NCBI RefSeq assembly: GCF_033958435.1
Contig: NC_134150.1
Span: 38,807,501-38,871,500 of the forward strand
Length of the DNA stretch: 64,000 bases
Source of the DNA: Carettochelys insculpta
Lineage: Eukaryota > Chordata > Testudines > Carettochelyidae
Direction of reading: 5' to 3'
Part shown: in pieces, positions 34,546 to 45,930 of the stretch
Layout of the letters: each line of letters opens with the position of its first letter
Position numbering within the stretch: the stretch's first letter is position 1
Translations under genes and position numbers: made by a program
Notes under the pieces: generated by a model
The model's input: only the letters and a program-made list of their open reading frames with translations
Databases searched by the model: none
Told to the model about the DNA's origin: nothing

Positions 34546-35082
34546 CTATATGGAGTTAGAAGTCTATCTTTAGGCACTTTCAAATTTGGTCAGTGCATTT
34601 TTGTAAATTTTAATATTTTTCCCTGCAGCACTACCCACCCCTTTTATGGGATGACTTCTTTACCCACAACACTTCTAATAATTGTTTGCTCCATACAATC
34701 CTGGTGGCGGTTGGAGTCTCATTTTACTGAACACAATGCATGAAGACAGAGTCCCTGCCCCCAAAGAATTTACAATGTAAATTAGACAATAAAAAATAGC
34801 AACAAACTGTCAGGCAGCAAAATGTTAGGCATATCTTTCTTACCCCCCCACTGACTCCTGTGCTTCTCTGACACCCGGCTCAAAACCATCAATATTTTTA
34901 TTTTATGTTTAACATTTCTTATGAATGATTCATCACCATCAAATCTTATTTTCATTCCTATTGTCTCCCTCCGTATTCTTATAAGGTTGATTGACCCAGT
35001 CTTTAATTGCTGTCCAGAGGCTCTCTCCTCTCCCTCTCCCCAGCCTTCAGTACAGCCAATAGTCTATGGAAATATCACTTAA

Positions 35083-35102
35083 AACACACACACACACACA
35101 CA
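35083..35102. repeat. AC dinucleotide microsatellite
   Basis: About ten AC units. Confidence 0.9.
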
Positions 35103-35649
35103 AATAAAGAAACTTTTCAGCAAAGCTGCTTCTCAGACACAGAAATCTGAGAATCCCATTATATCTACATACCCCTGCCCCCTACCACCCTCTCACAACG
35201 ACCAAATAACTCAGTGTTTTCCTTGCAACACAGGCTGATTCCAGGGAATCACTGAAAATTTGTTCAGAGGCATCATGGCTTCTGAGGACAGGAGAAACTT
35301 TCATTCAAAACTAAACTCCTCCAAGGCCATTACTTTATTATCTCTTATTTGTGTAATGGCAGGACCAGAATAGGTTAGATTTCTAACATTTGAAGACAAA
35401 ATCCCTGATGCTCAGAGGCAGGAGAGCTGGAACAAATTTTACGGTGGGGGAGTGCAGAGGAGGGAAACCAAGTATTTGAACTTTGTTATTACTACTTCAA
35501 GAAAGGAGGTGTGGCAGAACCCGCTGAAAGTCCAAGCTCCAGTTCCACTATTTAGGGCAGAGCTACTATCTAAGAATTTCAGGAGGATACACCTTAAAAG
35601 CCCACTAACCATGAAGGTATTGTCTGTTGTACCTACTCTCAGTGCCTAA

Positions 35650-36120
35650 TTTGTAATGAAAGCGGTGCTGGGGCTTGAGGAATTAGATGCCAGACAGCCA
35701 CATAGGCGGTGCAATTGGCAGCCATCTCTGCTCTGCCATGTTCTGCCTTCCCAGACTCTGAGAACAAGCCGCCACTCCTTACTGCAGAGAAGTGGGGCTC
35801 AGCAGGCCGGGCCAGCACAATGTGGTGGAGGAGAACTGGCTGCTATTTGTGCCCCCTGCATGGTGAGTGGGGGGTGAGGGGAGGTGACCCCCTGGTGCTG
35901 TTGTTACCGCCTCCTGCGACCGCCTCCTGCCCCAGGTATTCCATTCCCTGGCCTGGTTGGTTAAAGGGGGCAACAGGGTCAGGGTGGGAGCAAAACAGGG
36001 TCCTGAGGTGCAGGGGGTTGTCCCAAGCCCAGTGCCTGAGGCAAGGGCTGGGGGTTGCCCCAGCCACCTTCCTCCCCTCAGGACAGCCCTGGTGCCAGGA
36101 TTCAAGACATTTTGTTTATG
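35650..36120. repeat. GC-rich segment, probable repeat fragment
   Basis: Sharply GC-richer than its AT-rich flanks, with pyrimidine/purine tracts. Overlapping open frames of up to 152 codons on both strands are expected from composition. No domain or termini recognised. Confidence 0.35.
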
Positions 36121-36669
36121 TTCACAACTGACACAGCAAGTCAGAGAACTGCAAAGCCTAGATGTTCTGGGGCTCAGCCCTGACAGGCGCAAAACAAGCA
36201 CTTCTCTACTGTATTTACTATAAGAGAGAAACCCCATCTTCAGCCGTTCTCACTAAGGCTCCATGTCAGTAAATCTCACAGGATAAACACTAGCCATGTT
36301 AAGGCAGCTGTGGTTGCTGCTCAGATATTACAATATTGTCGGTGGCATAAGAACCAGAATAGAATAGAATGTATTTTAAGTCTGGTTAACTACTGGAACA
36401 AAACACTACATCACAACCTTTCACTGAGTTACCTCTGTACACAGCAAGGCACAGTGATATGGTAACAGGCTCATAGTAACACCAGAGGAAACAACTGTCA
36501 TTATGTGGTATTGCTCATTTTTGGTACTGTGTTATTTCCTGATAACATAGTAAATAACATGTGCCACCATTATTACAGCTAGTGAAAACAGCTACAATTA
36601 CACCAGCCCAAGTTGTTTTGCAGCTATCAAACAAGGGCAAGGGGAGAAAACAAAAAACAAAAACACAAA

Positions 36670-36701
36670 AAATAATAATAATAATAATAATAATAATAAT
36701 T
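36670..36701. repeat. AAT trinucleotide microsatellite
   Basis: About ten AAT/TAA units in a row. Confidence 0.9.
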
Positions 36702-37819
36702 TAAACCCGTTTGCTTCAGAGGAAGTTTTCCACAACTGGACTGAGAAAGTACAGGAGATCTTATGGGTATGAACAGCAATTTAAAGCAGAAATTATAAAG
36801 GTCATGCCACTGTGGCCAAGAGATGGATTCTATTGTTTATAAAGGACAGGTTCTGCGGTTATACTTGCAGGAAGTACATTGCAAGATGAAGGCTGCTCTT
36901 GCCAAAATGTCAGCAGTTTCCCATGACAAAGTGTGTGCTCCTTGCAAAATGGCATAGTAAACAAAAGCCCACCTGGGCAGCACTTGTCTTAAGGAGAGTG
37001 AGGAGAAAATCTCTCCAGACAATGAAGTAGATGAGCAATTGCAATGGGCTAACTTCTGACTCCCTTACTTCGGTAACATTTCCTTTGACTTCATGGAGGA
37101 CTAACCGGATCAACTTTCCCTTCCAAGCAGGCAGACATGTTCCTGATACAAGCTGGTGGTTTTTAGAGAACTGGTGAAGAGGAGGTGATTACATGAAGAT
37201 GATTGTTGCCTTCAAACACCATGAAAAATAGAATTGAAACAAGAATTATGGGCCTGACTCACCAATGCAGCAGTCTCATTTTACATAGATGTTACTCCTT
37301 TGATTTCAGTGGAATTAGCCCAGCATAAACCTGGAGTAACACCATGGTGAATTAGGACTCAGGAATTTAATCAAATAATAGCAAGAGAACAAAATTCAGA
37401 AGCGAGAAAAATCTTCATGACTATACTAGTGCATATCCTCTTTCACATACACTGGTGAATTCCCACTGATGCCCATGGATTTATAGCAGATTTGCATGTG
37501 TGTAAAAGCAGAATCAGACTCAGGTGAAAACGAGCTCAGTAATACACACCAGAAATATCTGAAAAAGTTTCGAGCATTGATGAAAAGTGGGACAAGATTA
37601 ACTGAAAGCAATGTTCAATTGGGAGCAAGTTCCTGACCCTCATAGAAGTAATTAGTTATATCTTAATTATTATAAAGAACTTGATGATTAATTCAGACAT
37701 CATGTTTGACTCTGAGTACCTACTTTGCAAAGGGAAAATCAACTTACTCTCAGTTATTCCAATCTGGTTCACGGGCTTCCTAATTTCTTTAGTTGCCTGC
37801 ATGCCAAGCTAAACATATA

Positions 37820-38249
37820 GGCTACAGCTATGCTAGCAAGTTTCGCCAACAAAACTTGTGGAACATCCACCCACAAAATACGTTCTGTCGACAGTATGTT
37901 GGCAAAAGTCGGTGCTTCTGCCGACAACTGTCCTGACTCTACCAAATAAGGAAGAATGCCTTTTGTTGACAGATTCTGTCAACAAAAAAGCTGTGTGGTC
38001 ACTGAGTGTGGGGGGGAGCCTTCTCTTGACAGACAGGGTGTCCAAGACAATGAACAGCCCTGCCTGCTGAGCTTCTGGGCACCTGTTTTATTGAGAGAGT
38101 GACCTGGCAGTTGGCCGCTACATCACCAGAGCAGAGCTCTCTTCCGACTGGATTTTGTGTGTGGCCACTCTCTGTCGACAGAAGTTATGTCAGGAAATCT
38201 CTTCCAACAGTGACTTCTGTCGACAGATCACTGTAGCGTAACCCTAGCC
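37820..38249. mobile_element. Harbinger-type nonautonomous element, TGTCGACA family
   Basis: Left GGCTACAGCTATGCTAGCAA and right (other strand) GGCTAGGGTTACGCTACAGT are inverted. The interior repeats CTGTCGACAG-type motifs at about 37886, 38175 and 38219, also seen as TTTTGTCGACAAAAT near the right end of the full Harbinger element. Probably mobilised by that type of transposase. Confidence 0.6.
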
Positions 38250-39534
38250 AAAAGGTATTTAAAAACAAAAAGCCAACCAAACAGAGAAGTTGCAAAACCT
38301 ACTTTGCTTTCAGGCTGAACAACTGTTTCTGGACATTCAGGGGTAATTTTATGCTAATCAGGGAAAGCAGACACCTGTGTAAAACACCAGTCATTGGTCT
38401 GAGCATTACCCAATTGCAGAAATATTTTCTGAGCTTGCAAATAAACAGCCGCGCGGTATCTGCTTAAGATAGGTTCTCCACTTCCCCAGCATTAATGTAA
38501 TTTCACACTTTACCAAATTAAATGCCCAGCAGTTTCTATACAAGATGCAGCTGTTGTGCTGTTCCCATTGATAAAAGAGCAGCAAAGTAGAATTCATAGC
38601 GAGCCAGTTTTGGCTGAACCGCTCTGGTCTTTGTTTCAGTTCTGGCTGATTTGATCTGAGCTACTGAAATTAGAAACAGTGAGCTTCAGGGATAGGGGTA
38701 CAGTCTTAGTAGCTCACTAGGCAAGTTGGAAAGAAAGAAGCCCAACAAGGTCAAAGGAAGGAAGAGGAAAGCTTTTTGCACCTAAATGCAAATGAATTAG
38801 AACGGGTGCAAACAGCACTCTAGGCCAAATTAAGACACCAGTTCAGCAATTACACACTTGAGTCACATGATAAATCCACAAGATTACTCATGTGTGTAAA
38901 GTTCGGCATGTGCTGAATGACTTTTTGAATGGGTGCTCATGAGAGCAAAAGGCAGGAAAAGATGCCCACTCAGAGTGGCAAACAAAGAAAAAGTGACCAA
39001 AGGAAGACCCTACAGGTTGAAAACATAAGCTGGAGAACTGAAGAAAGACCCCAGGGAGGAGGAAAGAAAAAGAGAGAAAGAATCAGAGCTGCCAGAGAAG
39101 GGAGGAGGAAAGCCCTGGTGAGACCAGAAAAAGTATAGGAATGTGGGAGTTAAGGAAGAATTGAGCCACAGTACGTAGCAGGAAAAAGTCAATGGAGTTT
39201 GATTACAGACATTCCTTGGGAGCTGAGACACACACAGCATAGGAGACAAACACGTGGGTCATTCTGGGTCTATTCCTTGTGCTAACTTCTCCCAGCTCCT
39301 GTTTTTCCAGCTCTCAAATGGAGATAAAAATCACCCACCCACTTAATGATACATACAATTGCTAAAATGGATTTGGGCAGGCCAAGAGTTATCCAACTGT
39401 GTAACAAGGCCATTGTATGTATTCCAGAGTCACTTTTATTGCTATGCTTATATTATTGCTAAGATGTTCATCTCCAAACATGTATGTACACCATTTACCA
39501 CCATATTACCAGAGTATTTCATAATCATCCATGC

Positions 39535-39711
39535 ACTTTATACTCATCACACCCATGTGAAATAGGGAAGATTAATTCTCTGATTTTTACAGAGTATGAG
39601 GAACTTGGGTACACAGTAAATTAAGTGACTTTACCAAGGTCACACAGGAAGTCTGTGGCAGGAACTGACACTTGTCTCCTGGATCCCAGTCCAGTGAATT
39701 ATTCACTAGAC
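39535..39711 (-). mobile_element. MIR-type core-SINE interrupted by an hAT-like MITE
   Basis: TTTTTACAGAGTATGAGGAA, AAGTGACTTTACCAAGGTCA, CACAGGAAGTCTGTGGCAGG, then the tRNA-derived end TTCACTAGACC. The MITE at 39712 sits in that end and the MIR sequence resumes after 39907. Confidence 0.75.
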
Positions 39712-39907
39712 CAGGCGTGTCCAACCCGTGGCCCATGGGCCACAGGCGGCCCTGGACAGCTAGTAATGCGGCCCCACAAGATCGTAAACTTTTAACATTA
39801 TTATGTGATTTATATACATTAACTATATTATATATTTTATATGCGGCCCAAGACAATTCCTCTTCACTCAGTGCGGCCCAGGCAAGCCAAAAGGTTGGAC
39901 ACCCATG
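39712..39907. mobile_element. hAT-like MITE with perfect 8 bp target duplication
   Basis: Termini CAGGCGTGTCCAACC and GGTTGGACACCCATG are inverted repeats. CACTAGAC occurs at 39704-39711 and again at 39908-39915, a perfect 8 bp duplication, the hAT hallmark. 196 bp, with GCGGCCC motifs near both ends and an AT-rich centre. No coding capacity. Confidence 0.9.
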
Positions 39908-40553
39908 CACTAGACCATCCCTGGAGCAGCTACATCAACACTAACCATGCCTGATGAACTATCTTTTTATGCGGTGGTGGTGAGCAAGGTTTCTGGAGCA
40001 CCACCGAAGTCTCATGCAGTCCTCAAAAAGGGGCCATATTAAAGCCAACATACTGCACAGGCATTGTGTTGGCCTTCTACTGAGGGGTGAACATCACCCT
40101 CCGAGTGTAGGAAGGTTTGCTGCTGTTTCTAGTGCTGTGAAATAGGAGAGCAATGAAAATGAATGTGACCAGGAGCAATTTTCTTTTTGTAAAAGGATCA
40201 TGAGCCGATAGCCAGCCAGATGTCTAGAAAGGAGAAGAGGCTACATTGTGGTGTCTGGAACTTTACTAGGTAGGCAGCTGAAATTTCTTTCAAAAAAAGT
40301 GAGATACATCCTTTTAATTAGCCCCCCTCCACACACGCAGGATGTGAGATAAAGTGGCATAGCAAAATTAGCACTGGTGGCTATGAAACTTGCTGTAACA
40401 AATCTGTTAGGGTGTTAGAAGACACTTCCACAGAGTCTATTCTGAGCAACTTGCATGGAAATGATAGATGTCTCCCAAGTTTGTACCCAGATCTGAACTC
40501 TCCCAAATTCCAGGACTGCTTGAATCTGAGCTTTTAGTTCTGACTCATCTTTA

Positions 40554-40965
40554 AGATGTCTACACTGCACATTTATTTAGAAATAATAGCCATTATTTCA
40601 AAATAACTTTGTGTGCTTTTACACTACACACACGCTATTTCAAAATCAAATTGAAATAGCAGGCGCATTATTTTGAATTTTGTAAATCTCATTGCAGGAG
40701 GAATAATGCCTAATTCGAAATAACTATTTTGCAATAGGCACGGTTAAGACACGGAATAGCGCTATATTGAAATAAGCCATAATGGCATCCAATGACACTA
40801 TTTTGAAATAGGCACGATGTATCCAGGCATGCTATTTCAAAATAGCTGGTTGCTATTTCGAAATGCATTCTTGGGTATAGCTGTGTTATTTCAAAATAAG
40901 CTATTTTGGAAAAACTATCTTGGAATGGATCATTTCAAAATAAGGCTTCTGTGTAGACATGGGCT
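40554..40965. mobile_element. Harbinger-type MITE, ATTTCAAAATA family
   Basis: Left AGATGTCTACACTGCACATT and right (other strand) GCCCATGTCTACACAGAAGC are inverted. The interior repeats TATTTCAAAATA/TATTTCGAAAT motifs about ten times. TTA precedes and TAA follows. Confidence 0.65.
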
Positions 40966-41409
40966 AAGTGAGACGCAAAATTTTCCAAGACACACATCAA
41001 TTCTTAGCCTACTTGTCCTTTGGTCCTCATCATTCGTATATTGTCGATCTTCCTGGGGCACTCAGTCATATGTCGCAGATAGTTACCAACCTCCTATTTG
41101 ACTACTATACCATTTGGCTTGACTGCTGGAGCTTTGAGTGCTATAGACAAAGATGTCCAAAGAAAGGAGACAAGTCTTCGGGCATGCCTTTACTATGGGA
41201 CAGATCTATGGGCAGCAGTCGATCCAGCAGGAGTTGATTTATCGCATCTAGTATAGACATGATAAATAAACCTCCAAGTTCTCCTCTTTCAACTCTGGTT
41301 CTCCACCAGAATAAGAAGAGTAAGTGGAGTCACTGGGAGAGTGTCATCTGTCAACCTACCACTGTGAAGATACTACAGGAAGCAGACCTAAGTACATTGG
41401 CTTCAGTTA

Positions 41410-41689
41410 GGGCAGGGCTACACTGAACCTGAAAGTCCATCTTAGATACACAGTTCCAGCTACAACAATTGACATATCTAAGATCAATTTATCTGGCTGT
41501 CCTTGCAGAGGAAGGTTGACAGAAGAAACTCTCCCACCTACCTCCCTTGCTCCTTGTGAGAGCGAGGAGTACCAGGGTTGACTGGCAAGCCCTGATAATT
41601 CAATTTAGCTCCCCACTAGGCATGCTAAATCAAACCCTGAAAAAATCGACCCTGTCAGGGTTGATCTTCCAGTGAATATAGACATCCCC
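41410..41689. mobile_element. Harbinger-type MITE, family 2 copy b
   Basis: Begins GGGCAGGGCTACACTGAACC and ends ATATAGACATCCCC. Homologous along its length to 9855-10152. TTA precedes and TAG follows, a decayed duplication. Confidence 0.65.
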
Positions 41690-42483
41690 TAGTCTTAACA
41701 ACTGAAGTTGCTTAACTTAGATTAATGGCCCACATTAGTATAGACAAGGCCTAAATTGCTCTGTTGTCCTAGAAAGTCTACAGTCTGGTGTTGACAATAA
41801 ATTTGGAATTGGCTGGTGGAAGGTGCCATTTTTCTCTGAGACAGCTGAAGGAAGCTTGCTAGCTGCTGTCCAGGATATCTGGGTCTTAGCAGATTCCTTT
41901 CTCCTCCCTGAGTTTGCTTGCTGAAGATTTTCTGTTTATCTTACAAAAGTCTGTTTCTCTTTGACAGGTGTCCTGAGTGCAGCAAATATGTGCTGGCTAA
42001 GGACACTCCAGAGGGAGTTAGTTTCTGGGTTTCTTCTAAAGAGGAACGGGAGTTTCTCTGCGAAAGGTAAAGCACCGCAAGGATTATATATTGGTAACAA
42101 CGTTCCTCTCTATATTTAGACATCTTTCAATGTGTGTTTCATTTTAGACGCTGTAGTAAAAACCTCAGATTTGAGAGGCCACATGAAAATAGAGATCTAG
42201 AAGAGCGACACTCCCTGGGAGCTTTTGGATTTAAAAACCAACTCAAACAAAGAAAGCAATTTTGGGGTTTCCAATATTTTGCAAACCACAGACTAAGTTA
42301 GATCTGGATCTCATTGCATCTGAATCACTGATGATCATGACAGATGACTCAAAAGGCTCCTATTTTCCATAGAATGTGGGGTTTAATGGGATTTTTGTTT
42401 GTCAGATGATGTAAATATTCCTTTAAAACCTTTATGTTAACTCCTGAATACTTTTTCAGTCGTAAAGAGAGGTGGGAAGTGAA

Positions 42484-42660
42484 ATCTAGTGGTTAGAGCA
42501 CAGCAAGGCTGGATTCCTAGCATTCCCTTGGGGCTCTATATGCCCTTTGGTGAGTCATTCATTTCTCTGGGTCCTAGTTTATGCACGCATAAAAATGCTC
42601 CGAGTACCTCCCAAGAAACTGGTGAATCTTAGTTTGTGTTTGATGGATTTAGCTGAGAAG
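42484..42660 (+). mobile_element. MIR-type core-SINE
   Basis: ATCTAGTGGTTAGAGCACAG (tRNA-derived head), TGGTGAGTCATTCATTTCTC and TTTATGCACGCATAAAAATG follow MIR order. Confidence 0.7.
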
Positions 42661-43721
42661 TGCTAGACAACAACTATTGCAGAGCCCAGTCAGGTCATCT
42701 ACATCCCTGTTCAAGCAATAACACTAGTGAGTTCAAGAAAACTTGCAGCCCATGAGAGAAATGCCTGAATAATCACTTCAGCGCTAGGTACAAGAGCCCT
42801 GGAACCATTCTTGTGTCTGTCACATCTGTTAGTATTGCTCCATCCCAGATGTGCTATAACCATGCAGAAATTCAGTGCCTGCAATGTCTTATTGCTTACT
42901 TGATGGATGATGCATTGGGAGAGGACTGTGCAATATTGCAATGTTGCTTATGGACAGGAAAAGGCAATGAACTTGAGTGAGGGGTTTTTTTTGTTTTGTT
43001 TTGTTTTTTAACTCTCCAGTGTGAGTCCTAGGGGAGGAAGGCAAGGGAACAAATCAGCAAGGTCAAATCAAAAAGGTATCTCACTAATAATATAAGTCAG
43101 AGGACGACAGAAAACAGCTATTTACGCACTTGCAGAATGAACTGTCTTCATTAACTTTTGAAGCCCAAATTCAAAGCCTAGTCCCCACTTAACTTTCAGC
43201 ACAGGCTCAAGTTCAATTAACATAAAGGAATTTTAAGCACAAGCTCCATTGCTCTGATGAGTAGGAATGCTCTTGAATCTGTGCTTAGGTGCTTTGCTGA
43301 ACTGGGACTCATCACAGATCACCCCACAACCGGAGCCAGAAATCAATAAGCCTGTTACAGTGGACCTCATTATACAATGGCAGATCAGGTTCAATCAGCT
43401 TTTGCTTGTAGTTCTGTATCTTGGGTACAAATATGCAACTACAGAGAATTCTTTCACAAGTGTCTGGCTGGTGGGTCTTGCCCATATGTGCATGATGTAA
43501 CTGACTGTCATATTTGGAGTCAGAAAGAAGTTTTTTGCCTCCCCCTACAGCACGGGTCATGGGTCAGTTGCAGTTTTGAACTAGTGTAAATGGTGAATTC
43601 CCTGGAACATGGAGTCTTTAAACCATGATTTGAGAACTTCCGTCACTCAGCCAGAAGTTATGAATACAAAAAGCAGTCAAGTAGCACTTTAAAGACTAGC
43701 AAAATAGTTTATTAGGTGAGC

Positions 43722-43748
43722 TTTCGTGGGACAGACCCACTTCTTCAG
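43722..43748 (-). ncRNA. Hammerhead-ribozyme-like core downstream of GIY-YIG
   Basis: On the - strand: CTGAAGA, a GTGGG/CCCAC stem with a 5 nt loop, then GAAA. Penelope-like elements are known to carry hammerhead motifs, which supports the reading. One extra A precedes the stem. Confidence 0.45.
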
Positions 43749-43876
43749 ACCATAGCCATACCAGAACAGACTCAATATTTAAGACACAGAGAACCAAAAA
43801 CAGTAAGCAAGGAGGACAAATCAGAAAAAGATAATCAAGGTGGGCAAATCAGAGAGTGGAGGGGTGGAGGGGAAGG

Positions 43877-44128
43877 TCAAGAATTAGATTGAGCCAAGTA
43901 TGCAGATGAGCCCCTATAGTGACTCAGAAAGTTCCCATCACGATTTAAACCATGTGTTAATGTGCCGAATTTGAATATAAAAGTCAGCTCGCCCACTTCT
44001 CTTTCTAAAACGGTGCGATAATTTCTCTTCAGTAACACACATACCTTGAGGTCATTGACAGAATGCCCCATTCCATTAAAATGCTGACTAACTGGTTTGT
44101 GGATCTGGAGTGTTTTGATGTCTGTTTT
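43877..44128 (-). pseudogene. C-terminal end of a Penelope-like GIY-YIG endonuclease
   Basis: 83 open codons, entering the element from its truncated 5' side. Visible features are IHKPVSQHFNGMGHSVNDLK, then EREVGELTFIFKFGTL and THGLNRDGNFLSHY before the stop. H-F-x4-GHS-x2-DL, a Glu-containing helix and GLN are the conserved end of the GIY-YIG module that follows reverse transcriptase in Penelope-like elements (family knowledge). The GIY-YIG motif itself and the RT lie upstream and are missing. No stop or frameshift interrupts the remaining part. The stop is followed by the hammerhead-like core on the same strand at 43722-43748. Confidence 0.7.
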
Positions 44129-44150
44129 ATGAATTATGAATGTTATGAAT

Positions 44151-45714
44151 GTGTAGGTGAGGTTCTGTGAGCTGCAACAGGCACATCACGGTGGTTTCTT
44201 CTGACCCTAAAGTCTGTAAACCTGGGCTAAAACTTTACACACGAGGACTCTTTCTGGAAGCTTTTGTTTTAATAAGCTGATTCATTTGTTTTGGAAAGGA
44301 AATGCACACACACAGACAAATGCTATGGATTTTACAAAGAGGAGAATCACACAGCAACCCATAGGATACAACGTTGGTCTCCTCCGATTTTACAGCCAGT
44401 GTTTTGTCAGGTGATTTTTGCTACAGAATTGTGACCACAAAGAAAAAAAGATATTGCCCTTCATGAGCCTCACAGAAATAAAAGTTATTGTGTGTTATTT
44501 TGTCAGCAATGCTTCTTTACTGTTCAAAATAATCAGAGGCATGTCTTCAGTCTGTGATAACACACCTTACTCTGCTGGAGTCAATGGGACTGTGGCCAGT
44601 TTATACCATCTGGCACCAGATTATAACAATATTGAACAAAGTCACATTTAGATAGAAGAAGTGTGAGGATTTCTCTTTAACAAGAGGGAGGAAAGTTTTG
44701 AAGACAGATGTTACGGGAGAGCTCTCAAAGCTCAGTCAGTGTACTTGGTGTATTTCAACAACAAACAGTTTTCATGCCGTCCTTTACACTTAGAGCGATC
44801 ATCTAGACCTGGCAGAGATCCAGTCTGACACTTTCTTTACCTCTTTTACTTTAAGGAAGTGTCATGGCAAGTCTCCAGTTAATATTAATGTACATCATTA
44901 ATAAGGCAATTCCCATTATGGATCTCTGCCTACTACCCAAAAGGAGCTCAAACACATCCATGAGATGCAGAAGCCTAGTAACGTCTATTTCTGGGAGAAA
45001 GGGCACATTTAAAAAGCACAATCTCAAAAATGTGTGCTTTCTCTCCACTTCTAGACTGCACGCCTGAGAACTCCCACACTAGATAGCAAGACATACATAA
45101 TCTTCTGAAGACCATAAGCCGCAGTCACATGATTACAATTATTGTACATACTGAAGTAAAAAGGTCCTGAAGGAAGACAGTGCCGCTCCTATTTAAGTAC
45201 ATTTGCTCCCATGCTGAATTTGGTCCAAAATTACTTAGAAAACCCTTTTTCATTTTATAAAGCATCTGGGACCTCAACTGGTTGCTGTTCTTGCATATCT
45301 AGATTATGATACATGCATGTATAAAAGGAGCTATTCGAAAGCAACTGGAATTTTCAAAGCATTTTCAGCAAGTAAGACACCCGATTTCCATTGGACTGGA
45401 CCCCTTTTCCCCTCGGGCATTTGAAAATTGAAGCCTTGGTGCTTTATAGGTAAAGACCTGCTTACCACAATGGGCTGGGGTAATGGATACATTCCTACCA
45501 TATGGAGTCTCACATTCTGCATATAGAGGTTCCTTAAAGGAGGGATTAGGATATCTTGAAACTCTTCCAAATTTGTGGGATAAATGCCATTGATGGAGAA
45601 AAGTGGCGCTCCGCACACTTTGGTGCCATTCTGACTTGGTAGGAGGAAACATAGACAGAATAATAGGAACAGTGAGATGGTACCACTCTGTAGCTGCTGA
45701 AATCAGTGGGAGGC
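44151..45714. other. Apparently unique sequence, no gene recognised
   Basis: Two overlapping 95-codon frames on the - strand (45331-45652) have plausible composition but are in different frames of the same region and show no domain. No transposon termini were seen. Confidence 0.4.
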
Positions 45715-45930
45715 GGGCAGTGCTCCTAATATTTTCTACCCATGAGAAGAATAAATTTTGCTACATGCACCAATACATGTGCACCACCAGTAGAAACACA
45801 TGCTGCCAGCCGTGGGTGGCTGTGGGCACTCTAGTAACCAGCTGGGCAGCACCTGACTCTCTCCCAGGCAGCTGCCCAAGCTTTATCTTACAGGGTTCAC
45901 CGGAGGCAGGCACGGCGAGCACCTTGTAGG
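45715..45930 (-). repeat. GC-rich dispersed repeat, copy 2
   Basis: Reverse complement of the right half of 7160-7800: CTAATATTTTCTACCC, AGAATAAATTTTGCTACATG, GTGCACCACCAGTAG, CATGCTGCCAGCC and GGGCAGCACC. Confidence 0.55.

Larger units (their letters stand above)
43666..44141 (-). mobile_element. 5'-truncated Penelope-like element with coding sequence and tail
   Basis: A 9 bp repeat GTTATGAAT at 43657-43665 and 44142-44150 bounds it. On the - strand it holds the last 83 codons of a GIY-YIG-type protein, about 120 bp of 3' untranslated sequence, and the tail that recurs across the window. The tail (43669-43757) is identical or nearly so to the arm at 1700-1785, so this insertion is recent and from the same subfamily. 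Confidence 0.75.

Noticed and set aside
45331..45652. Two overlapping 95-codon - strand frames as a possible exon
   Set aside because: They are different frames of the same DNA, neither has a recognisable domain, and no splice sites stood out.
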